41,740 nt of DNA, from the NCBI RefSeq assembly GCF_000298235.1, contig NZ_BAHE01000045.1:1-41740 (forward strand), given 5' to 3'. Shown here one piece after another: positions 35,861 to 41,740 of this stretch. The translations under genes were made by a program, and so were the position numbers. Position 1 is the first letter of the stretch. Each line of letters begins with the position of its first letter. This DNA is from Gordonia namibiensis NBRC 108229 (lineage in GTDB: Bacteria; Actinomycetota; Actinomycetes; Mycobacteriales; Mycobacteriaceae). The notes beneath the pieces were generated by a model. It saw only the letters and a list, made by a program, of their open reading frames with translations. It was not told the DNA's origin and ran no database searches.

Positions 35861-37084
35861 ATGCAGGATCTGAACAGGCGCAAGCTACTCAAGGCAGGAG
35901 GGGTCGTCGGAGCGGCCGGGGCGGTGGCCGCGGTGGCCCCGGCGAGCCCGTGGACGTGGTCGCCGGCGAACTCGCTGCCGGGCCGCGGTGTGGGCGCCGA
36001 CCCGCGCACCCTCTGGGACGACGAGGCCGACCCGGTGATCGCGAAGGTCATCGACAGTGGTCAGGCGCCGAAGGTCAACAAGCTGCTGCGGACCTGGCAC
36101 AAGAACTCGCAGCCGCTGCCGGCCGGGCTGCCGCCGGAGCTGCGCGACTTCATGGAGCACGCGCGGCAGTTGCCGTCGTGGACCGACCGGTCCAAGCTGG
36201 CCGCCGCGGTGAGGTTCAACCAGAAGCGCGGCACGTACCTCGGCATCATCTACGGCTTCGCGAGCGGCATGATGAGCACCCTCATCCCCAAGGAGGCGCG
36301 GGCGGTCTACTACTCCAAGGGTGGATGGGACCTCAAGGACCGCATCTCCAAGACCGCCAAACTCGGCTACGACATCGGATCTCTCAACGCCTACCAACCC
36401 GACGGCGAGATGGTCGTCACCTGCCTGAAGACCCGGATGGCACATGCCGGCGTCCGACACCTCCTCCCGCAGTCACCGCACTGGGTGCACTCCGCATCGG
36501 AGGATGTGCCGATCAGCCAGGCCGACATCATGGTGACCTGGCACAGCCTGCCGACCACCGTGGTGCGCAACTTCGAGAAGTGGCAGGTGCCGATCGCCGC
36601 CGACGAGTCGGCGGGCTTCCTGCATTCGTGGCAGATCACCGCGCACATGCTGGGTGTCAAGGATGAGTACATCCCGGCGTCGTGGAATGCCGCCGAATCC
36701 CAGGCGAGGCAGGTGCTCGACCCGATCCAGCACCCCACGCCGGAGGGTCGCAAGCTCGCGGACATGCTGCTCGACCTGGGTATGAATCTGGACCTGACCC
36801 TGCTCTCACGCGGAGTGCTCGGCGCGTTGACCCGATTCATGCTCGGCGACAAGGCCGCCGACGGGCTGAACATCCCGCGCGAACCCGTGTGGACGCCGTT
36901 GCTGGAGACGGCCTGGACGCCGTACGTACTGGTCCGTGAAGGCCTGCTGAACGTCGGGATGCCGCGCGAGGCGTACTGGATGATCGACGAATTCCTCCGC
37001 CAGTTCGTCCTCTTCTACATGTCGGAACTGCGGATGCCGATCAACATCGAGATCCCGGTGTTCAACAACCCCAAGTACCGGTGA
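35861..37084 (+). CDS. lcp: Latex-clearing protein (rubber oxygenase)
   Basis: 407 aa, the same length as Lcp of Streptomyces sp. K30. A twin-arginine signal (NRRKLLKAGG, residues 5-14) precedes a hydrophobic stretch, so the folded b-type cytochrome is exported by Tat. Lcp cleaves cis-1,4-polyisoprene with O2 into oligo-isoprenoid aldehydes/ketones. All functional residues known from Lcp K30 (E148, R164, K167, T168, H198) are found at E145, R161, K164, T165 and H195, a constant offset of three. H195 is the proximal heme ligand and K164 the distal one. ATG 35861 is chosen over an upstream TTG because the Tat motif starts there. Confidence 0.95.
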   Translation: MQDLNRRKLLKAGGVVGAAGAVAAVAPASPWTWSPANSLPGRGVGADPRTLWDDEADPVIAKVIDSGQAPKVNKLLRTWHKNSQPLPAGLPPELRDFMEHARQLPSWTDRSKLAAAVRFNQKRGTYLGIIYGFASGMMSTLIPKEARAVYYSKGGWDLKDRISKTAKLGYDIGSLNAYQPDGEMVVTCLKTRMAHAGVRHLLPQSPHWVHSASEDVPISQADIMVTWHSLPTTVVRNFEKWQVPIAADESAGFLHSWQITAHMLGVKDEYIPASWNAAESQARQVLDPIQHPTPEGRKLADMLLDLGMNLDLTLLSRGVLGALTRFMLGDKAADGLNIPREPVWTPLLETAWTPYVLVREGLLNVGMPREAYWMIDEFLRQFVLFYMSELRMPINIEIPVFNNPKYR

Positions 37085-37119
37085 CTGCGGCGATCGACTC
37101 CTTTTGACCGCCGACGAGG

Positions 37120-38415
37120 CTACGAGGTTTCGGCTGCGACCGCTCGGTCCTGCTTCTTCTCGCGCTTCGGCAGCAGGGGGATGCGGGGCCGGGCGGTCAG
37201 CCATTTGCTGAACGGGAGGCGCAGCAGTAGGTCGACGACGATCAGCGAGCTGGTGAGAACGACCGCGATGAGGATCAGCGACCGCAGGATCGCCGAATGC
37301 GGGAACCACTCGAACAGCCCGCTGAGGAATCCGACGCGTCCGAGGACGTCGAGGATGAGCGGGTGCACGGCGAAGACGCCGAACGCACGCAGTGTCGCCT
37401 GCGAGACGAACTTCGCCGCGGCCGGACGGCCCGCCGCGCGGCGGTCGTCCCAGACGAGACCGATGAGCCATAGCAACACGAACCCACCCACGAGCCACGG
37501 CAGCGACACCGGGTTCCAGGCGGTGTTGGCCTTCCACGGCACGTTGCCCGGCGAGGTCGCCAGCAGGTAACCGGCGACGGTGAACGCGGCGCACCCGGCG
37601 GCGACGAGCACCACGGTCGCCATGTGTTCACGCAGCCACTTGTCCACAGCCTGCTGGTGTTGCGCCGCCACCACACCCATGGCGACGAACAGCGCGTACA
37701 TCGGCAGCGTCTTCCAGAGGTGGTGGTAGGTGACGTCCCAGGCGGCGCCCGAGGGCCGCGGCAGGTACTGGTAGATGACGAACATCGTGATCTGGATGAG
37801 CGCGCCACCGGACAGCAGGAGCCACGGCCGGTTGCGGCCGCGCTCGAAGATCCACGCGATGAGCGGGAAGAACAGATAGATCTGCATCGAGATCAGGAGG
37901 AAGTACAGCTGGTACTTGCCCTCGCCGACGAGCAGGTCGTGTGCGAGTCCGGAGAACCATTCACCCGCCGGCGGGAATGGGTTGTCCCGGATGACGATGT
38001 GGTCGGTGATCGCGTAGATGACGGTCCAGGCCAGGTAGGGCCCGATCACCAAACCGAAGCGGCGGCGCCAGAACTGTACCGGGGACATCTCCCGGCCCTG
38101 CATGCTCAGCACGAGGACGTAGAGCGTCACCGCGACGAAGCCGTAGCGGGTGAGGTGACAGAGGGTGCCGACCAGGTTGGCGCCGCGCACCTCGTCGGGC
38201 CCGCCGTTGATCGCGTTCACGCTGTGCGCGACGACCACGAAGGTGAACAAGAACACGCGGACGAAGTCGGCGGTGTGAGCGCGGGAACGCGGTGTGGGAA
38301 CCGGAGCGGACGTCGGAGGCGGCGTCGCCGGCGCGATGCCGGTCGTGATGTCCGAGTCCGCAGACGTGCTGGTCTCGGTGTCGGCGGTGCGCGCCGAGCT
38401 CGCTGCGTGCACCAA
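37120..38415 (-). CDS. Acyltransferase 3 family membrane protein
   Basis: 431 aa from TTG 38415. About ten transmembrane helices are visible; the first cytosolic segment contains R-x-x-x-(F/V)-FLFTFVVVAH (about residue 55), the H of which matches the catalytic-site histidine region of OafA/YrhL-like acyltransferases. The basic tail ends KREKKQDRAVAAE. Such enzymes acylate sugars or cell-wall glycolipids. The frame is open up to GTG 38520, but a strong GGGGAGG (38430-38424) sits 8 nt before TTG 38415, with GTG 38412 next to it. The gene is tail-to-tail with lcp; no functional link is apparent. Confidence 0.85.
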   Translation of the reverse strand: MVHAASSARTADTETSTSADSDITTGIAPATPPPTSAPVPTPRSRAHTADFVRVFLFTFVVVAHSVNAINGGPDEVRGANLVGTLCHLTRYGFVAVTLYVLVLSMQGREMSPVQFWRRRFGLVIGPYLAWTVIYAITDHIVIRDNPFPPAGEWFSGLAHDLLVGEGKYQLYFLLISMQIYLFFPLIAWIFERGRNRPWLLLSGGALIQITMFVIYQYLPRPSGAAWDVTYHHLWKTLPMYALFVAMGVVAAQHQQAVDKWLREHMATVVLVAAGCAAFTVAGYLLATSPGNVPWKANTAWNPVSLPWLVGGFVLLWLIGLVWDDRRAAGRPAAAKFVSQATLRAFGVFAVHPLILDVLGRVGFLSGLFEWFPHSAILRSLILIAVVLTSSLIVVDLLLRLPFSKWLTARPRIPLLPKREKKQDRAVAAETS

Positions 38416-38712
38416 CGCAAAGACCTCCCCCGGGTTGACCAAACTGTTACCTGAACGAAGTGTACGGGCCGAATCTGGCAGGAACCTCAACGCCGGGGTG
38501 TCCTCAGTGATGACAATCACAGCCGGAATTGCCCGGTTCCTTGTCAGCGGTCGAGGTTACCGGACGGCAGCGCATGCAGCAGATCGGTGAAGTCTGATCG
38601 TGCGGAGGGCCGACGACGGCGGAGAAAATTCGCCATCTTCACGATCTGAGGAGGGGCCACAGGAGTCCGGGGTTGCTGCCGTAGACTTGCCGCGTCGCCC
38701 GAGTGGGCGCCC
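38416..38712. other. Non-coding gap before tRNA-Arg
   Basis: About 300 bases between the acyltransferase start and the tRNA. It holds the acyltransferase ribosome-binding site GGGGAGG (38430-38424) and, on the minus strand, a TACACT -10 candidate. On the plus strand TAGACT (38682-38687) is the probable tRNA promoter -10. I see no open reading frame with coding character and no repeat. Confidence 0.5.
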
Positions 38713-38788
38713 GCCTTCGTAGCTCAGGGGATAGAGCAACCCTCTCCTAAAGGGTAGGTCGTAGGTTCGAATCCTACCGAGGGCACCA
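38713..38788 (+). tRNA. tRNA-Arg (anticodon CCT)
   Basis: 76 nt including an encoded CCA. The acceptor stem GCCTTCG (38713-38719) pairs with CGAGGGC (38778-38784) with one T-G wobble. The anticodon stem is ACCCT/AGGGT around the loop CTCCTAA, giving anticodon CCT, which reads the rare arginine codon AGG. The T-arm GTAGG-TTCGAAT-CCTAC is perfect. Confidence 0.97.
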
Positions 38789-38817
38789 GACCACAGCGGG
38801 GCACCACCAGTTGGATT

Positions 38818-39777
38818 TCACACCGCAGCGGATTTCGCGAACCGCCGTCGGTACACCAGCGGCGACACCCCGACGGATGCCGCGAAGTGGTGCCGGAGCA
38901 GCGTCGCCGAGGTGAATCCGACCAGTCGAGCGACCTCCTCGACCGGCGCATCCGTCGACTCCAGCAGGTTCTTGGCGGCCAGTACACGCTGTTCGGTGAG
39001 CCATCTCCGTGGTGACACCCCGACCTCGTCGACGAACCGTCGCGCGAACGTCCGGCCGGACATGTGCATCCGTTCCGCCATGTCGTCGACGCTGATGTCA
39101 CGGTCGAGATGTTCGAGCAGCCAGCTGAGCAGCGCTCCGAATCCCTCGTCGGAACACGCGGGCATCGGGGCGTCGACGAACTGTCGCTGACCGCCGTCGC
39201 GGTGGGGTGAGACGACCATGCGACGGGCGATCCGGTTCGCGACGCCCGGCCCCCATGCCTCGCGGACGAGGTGCAACGACGCGTCGATCCCGGCTGCCGT
39301 CCCGGCGCTGGTGGTGATGGGGCCGTCGTCGACGAAGAGGACGTCGGTGTCGACCTTCGCCTTCGGGAACTGTCGTGCCAGCTCCTCGCCGAAGCGCCAG
39401 TGCGTCGTGCAGCGGCGGCCGTCGAGCAGGCCTGCCGCGCCGGCGACGAAGGCGCCCGAACACACCGTGAGGACGCGGCCGCCGTTGTCGACCACCGCGC
39501 GCACGGTATCGAGGATCTCCTCGGGATAGTCGCCGTCGACCTTTCCGCCGGGGATGGCGACGAGGTCGACGTCGCGGCACTCGTCGAGGGAATGCGACAC
39601 CTGGATCGACACGCCGTTGCCGACCGGAAGTGGCACGGACGGGTCGGGGGAGGCGACGCGGAAGTCGAAACCGGGGACGCCGTCGTCGGTCCGGTCGAGG
39701 CCGAACACTTCGTGGACCACGCCGAACTCGAACATCGCGACGTTGCCGTGGAGCAGAACCCCGACCGATTTCAGCAT
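38818..39777 (-). CDS. GlxA-type AraC-family regulator
   Basis: 319 aa. The N-terminal DJ-1/PfpI-like domain (residues 1-180) contains VLTVCSGAFVAGAAGLLDGR with the nucleophile-elbow cysteine, as in GlxA/CdhR/ArgR-like regulators where it senses ligands rather than catalyses. The C-terminal AraC domain has the two HTH motifs ISVDDMAERMHMSGRTFARRF and VEEVARLVGFTSATLLRHHF (each seen in parts). ATG 39777 is used; CATACT (39789-39784), a -10 element, ends 6 nt upstream, so the 53-codon upstream extension is rejected. It is divergent from the small membrane protein gene and may control it and the SDR gene. Confidence 0.87.
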   Translation of the reverse strand: MLKSVGVLLHGNVAMFEFGVVHEVFGLDRTDDGVPGFDFRVASPDPSVPLPVGNGVSIQVSHSLDECRDVDLVAIPGGKVDGDYPEEILDTVRAVVDNGGRVLTVCSGAFVAGAAGLLDGRRCTTHWRFGEELARQFPKAKVDTDVLFVDDGPITTSAGTAAGIDASLHLVREAWGPGVANRIARRMVVSPHRDGGQRQFVDAPMPACSDEGFGALLSWLLEHLDRDISVDDMAERMHMSGRTFARRFVDEVGVSPRRWLTEQRVLAAKNLLESTDAPVEEVARLVGFTSATLLRHHFAASVGVSPLVYRRRFAKSAAV

Positions 39778-39807
39778 GACGCCAGTATGGCAGAAGATTT
39801 GCGGACA

Positions 39808-39836
39808 TTGACGTTTGTGCCACTGTTGGCGGTAAT
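39808..39836 (+). promoter_or_regulatory. Promoter for the small membrane protein gene
   Basis: TTGACG (39808-39813), 17 bp and GGTAAT (39831-39836) form a good -35/-10 pair. The leader of about 17 nt contains GGAG (39846-39849). It faces away from the GlxA-type gene, whose -10 (39789-39784) is 19 bp from this -35. GCCA-GTA-TGGC (39781-39791) spans the GlxA-gene -10. Confidence 0.6.
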
Positions 39837-39859
39837 CAGGCGGACGGAGAATTACTGCC

Positions 39860-40075
39860 ATGATCATCGCACTCATCGTTCTCGCCACGGTGGCCCTTCT
39901 GGCCGTCGTCGCGCTCGTGCACTTCACCCGCCGCACGCCTGCCGGAACTCGTACTCCGCTGCAGCGTTTCGTCGATTGGTCGACCCGCGATCCGAGGCGT
40001 CCCTACGGGCCCGACACCGATCGCGTCGCCGTCGAGCTGAGCATCCTCACGCGCCGCTACGACCGACTCGTGTAG
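39860..40075 (+). CDS. Small single-helix membrane protein
   Basis: 71 aa, unknown function. One N-terminal transmembrane helix (about residues 2-22) is followed by a short basic, arginine-rich cytoplasmic part ending in ELSILTRRYDRLV. A convincing promoter and a GGAG ribosome-binding site 10 nt before the ATG support expression. It ends 26 bp before the SDR gene, which appears to have its own promoter. No family recognised. Confidence 0.65.
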   Translation: MIIALIVLATVALLAVVALVHFTRRTPAGTRTPLQRFVDWSTRDPRRPYGPDTDRVAVELSILTRRYDRLV

Positions 40076-40088
40076 AACAGGGCTGCGA

Positions 40089-40094
40089 TACCGT
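40089..40094 (+). promoter_or_regulatory. -10 element TACCGT for SDR gene (leaderless type)
   Basis: TACCGT (TANNNT) ends 7 nt before the GTG at 40102; only a weak purine stretch (AGCGGG) lies between them. Confidence 0.45.
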
Positions 40095-40101
40095 AGCGGG
40101 C

Positions 40102-40911
40102 GTGAGCTCCCAGACCGTTCTCGTCACCGGCGCGACCAGTGGTATCGGCGCCGAAGTCGCCCGACAGTTCGTGGCCCGCGGCCATCGGGTCTATGGCACC
40201 ACCCGCAACCCGGACGCAGTGCGCAGCCCCATCCCCGGTGTCACCTACGTCCGCCTCGACAACGCCGACTACGACTCCGCCACCGCCTGCGCCGACCTCG
40301 TCGGGCCTGTCGACATCCTGGTCAACAACGCCGGCGAGTCCCAGGCCGGCGCCCTCGAGGACACGTCGATGCAGGCCATCGAGAATCTGTTCCGCGTCAA
40401 CGTGTTCGGACCGGTCGCCCTCACCAAGGCGGTCCTCCCGGGAATGCGTGAGCGGCGTCGCGGAACGGTCGTCATGGTCGGCTCGATGCTGTCGAGCTTC
40501 CCGGTCGCGTTCCGGTCCAACTACGCGGCGACGAAATCCGCGCTGAAGGCCTTCGCGCTGGCGACCCGTCGTGAGGTGGCGCCGTACGGGATCCGCATGA
40601 TCTCGGTCGAACCGGGCACCATCGCGACCGGCATCGGTGACCGCCGGTCCATCCATATCCGGGAGAACTCGCCGTACCGCGCCGAGTACGAGACCCTCGC
40701 CGCGGCCACCCGCCGTAACGAGGACGCCGGGATCAGCGCGGAGGACATGGCCACCCAGATCGTCGACGCCGCGCTCGCCGAACACCCGAAACCCTTCTAT
40801 GCCAGAGGAAACCAGGCGGGCGTCGTGTTCTTCCTGCGCAGGCTCGCGCCCCGCCAGCTGATCCTGGACATGACCGCACGCAAGCACGGGCTGCCCAAGG
40901 TGAAGATCTGA
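40102..40911 (+). CDS. Short-chain dehydrogenase/reductase
   Basis: 269 aa classical SDR. The cofactor motif is TGATSGIG (about residues 9-16), NNAG follows at about 74-77, the catalytic serine is in GSMLSSF, and YAATK carries the catalytic Tyr/Lys. NADP preference is suggested by the basic TTRNPD after the second strand. The C-terminal extension (about 40 residues) is longer than in minimal SDRs. GTG start. It ends 2 bp before cobF, so the two are co-transcribed, but a role in cobalamin synthesis is not evident. Confidence 0.88.
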   Translation: MSSQTVLVTGATSGIGAEVARQFVARGHRVYGTTRNPDAVRSPIPGVTYVRLDNADYDSATACADLVGPVDILVNNAGESQAGALEDTSMQAIENLFRVNVFGPVALTKAVLPGMRERRRGTVVMVGSMLSSFPVAFRSNYAATKSALKAFALATRREVAPYGIRMISVEPGTIATGIGDRRSIHIRENSPYRAEYETLAAATRRNEDAGISAEDMATQIVDAALAEHPKPFYARGNQAGVVFFLRRLAPRQLILDMTARKHGLPKVKI

Positions 40912-40913
40912 CC

Positions 40914-41672
40914 GTGCGAATCACGCTGCGGGTCATCGGGATCGGCCCCGGCGGTCCCCGCCAGGTCACCCTGCAGGCCATCGACGCCATGGCCGATGTC
41001 GACGCCTTCCTCGCGCTCGAGAAAGGAACGGCGAAGAGTGGACTGCTCGACGCCCGCCGGGTGATCCTCGACGCACATGCCCACAAGGGGTATTCGCTCG
41101 TCGAGATCCCCGACCCGCCGCGCGACCGTGCGCCCGCCGACTACGACGCCGAGGTCCGGCGCTGGCACGCCGCGCGCGCCGATCTGATCGCCGCCGCACT
41201 GCGCGACGAGGTCGGCGACGGCGGGGTGGCGGCCTTCCTCGTCTGGGGTGATCCCGCCCTGTACGACAGCACGCTGCGCATCGTCGACGACCTCGCCGCA
41301 CGGGACGATCTCGAGCTCACGGTCGAGGTGATCCCCGGGGTGACCAGCGCGAGTGCGCTCACCGCCGCGCACGGCATCGTCGCCAACCGCGTCGGCGAAC
41401 CGATCCACATCACCACCGGTCGCCGCCTCGCCGACACCCCCGCCGGTGCCGACGCCAACCAGGTCGTGATGCTCGACGGCGATCTCGCCTTCCGCCGCAC
41501 CGCCGACCCCGACGACCACATATGGTGGGGCGCCTACGTCGGCACCGACGACGAGATCCTCATCAGCGGCCGGGTCGGCGACGTGACGGAGCAGATCGTC
41601 GAAGCCAGGGCCGAAGCCCGCGAACGGATCGGGTGGATCATGGACATCTACTTGCTGCGCAAGGTCCGCTGA
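40914..41672 (+). CDS. cobF: Precorrin-6A synthase (deacetylating)
   Basis: 252 aa tetrapyrrole methylase. CobF adds a methyl group at C-1 of the corrin macrocycle and releases acetate in the aerobic B12 pathway. Visible are the N-terminal VIGIGPGGPRQVTLQA (SAM-binding glycine-rich loop), LVWGDPALYDST, EVIPGVTSASALTAAHGI and the CobF-type C-terminus HIWWGAYVG, then the RIGWIMDIYLLRKV tail. GTG start 2 bp after the SDR stop. No other cob gene is in the window. cobF is known to be missing from the M. tuberculosis complex but kept in other mycolic-acid bacteria. Confidence 0.93.
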   Translation: MRITLRVIGIGPGGPRQVTLQAIDAMADVDAFLALEKGTAKSGLLDARRVILDAHAHKGYSLVEIPDPPRDRAPADYDAEVRRWHAARADLIAAALRDEVGDGGVAAFLVWGDPALYDSTLRIVDDLAARDDLELTVEVIPGVTSASALTAAHGIVANRVGEPIHITTGRRLADTPAGADANQVVMLDGDLAFRRTADPDDHIWWGAYVGTDDEILISGRVGDVTEQIVEARAEARERIGWIMDIYLLRKVR

Positions 41673-41740
41673 ACTTCAATCCGATCGAACCGTCTGCCGC
41701 GCAACGCGTTACCCGCCGATCTTGTGGATGGAGATCCGAG

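Noticed and set aside
38781..38806. Duplicated tRNA 3' end (GGGCACCA at 38781 and 38799) as an attachment-site remnant
   Set aside because: Only 8 bp, 18 bp apart, with no integrase gene or foreign region next to it; chance repeat is likely.
39778..39936. 53-codon upstream extension of the GlxA-type regulator
   Set aside because: It runs through both divergent promoters and is not part of the DJ-1-like domain, which begins at ATG 39777.

Overview
The window is about 41.7 kb of high-GC DNA with dense genes and 4-bp start/stop overlaps. It looks like a chromosomal piece of a mycolic-acid actinomycete (Mycobacteriales). Three observations point to Gordonia or a close relative: an EchA6-type acyl-CoA binding protein, a gene order resembling M. 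tuberculosis Rv0905-Rv0910 (echA6, MBL-fold protein, ctpE, MT0933-like antitoxin, SRPBCC protein), and a complete latex-clearing protein (Lcp, rubber oxygenase) with a divergent TetR gene. The genus is inferred from gene content only. I see no insertion sequence, prophage, CRISPR array or rRNA. There is one tRNA, tRNA-Arg(CCT).

Layout. 1-4.4 kb: a leftward operon of an XRE regulator, a membrane protein and an ABC exporter (ATPase, permease), preceded by a flavin monooxygenase. 4.5-9.7 kb: echA6, an orphan xdhC, and a leftward TetR / fold-III PLP enzyme / aldonolactone-type FAD oxidase operon with a perfect 18-bp dyad in its promoter. 9.9-14.9 kb: MBL-fold protein, CtpE P-type ATPase, MT0933-like small protein, an opposing mpg glycosylase, and the SRPBCC partner of the MT0933-like protein. 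15.0-20.4 kb: a VWA/substrate-binding fusion, then a tight group of FMN-binding lipoprotein, ApbE flavin transferase, an RnfD/NqrB-like membrane domain fused to a ferredoxin-NADP reductase domain, and a MOSC protein. This looks like a minimal trans-membrane electron transfer system feeding an extracytoplasmic flavoprotein. 20.4-24.7 kb: proline catabolism (pruB, pruA and divergent regulator pruC). 24.6-26.9 kb: an aliphatic nitrilase with its NitR-type AraC activator. 27.0-32.7 kb: type III glutamine synthetase with a GlnR-like box, gamma-glutamyltranspeptidase and an MFS transporter. 32.9-38.4 kb: an SRPBCC protein, a DHA2 exporter with an LcpR-like TetR, Lcp, and a membrane acyltransferase. 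38.7-41.7 kb: tRNA-Arg, a GlxA-type regulator, a small membrane protein, an SDR and cobF.

How the parts fit. Several units concern nitrogen and carbon scavenging: nitrile hydrolysis releases ammonia, glutamine synthetase III captures it, GGT releases glutamate outside the cytoplasm, and PruAB turn proline into glutamate. Lcp cleaves polyisoprene outside the cell.

Many starts lack a Shine-Dalgarno sequence but have a TANNNT-type -10 element 6-8 nt upstream (echA6, MBL gene, SRPBCC gene, pruC, SDR, with a related element at glxA-like). This is the signature of leaderless transcripts, common in this order. All functions are read from protein motifs and remembered family features; no database search was run.
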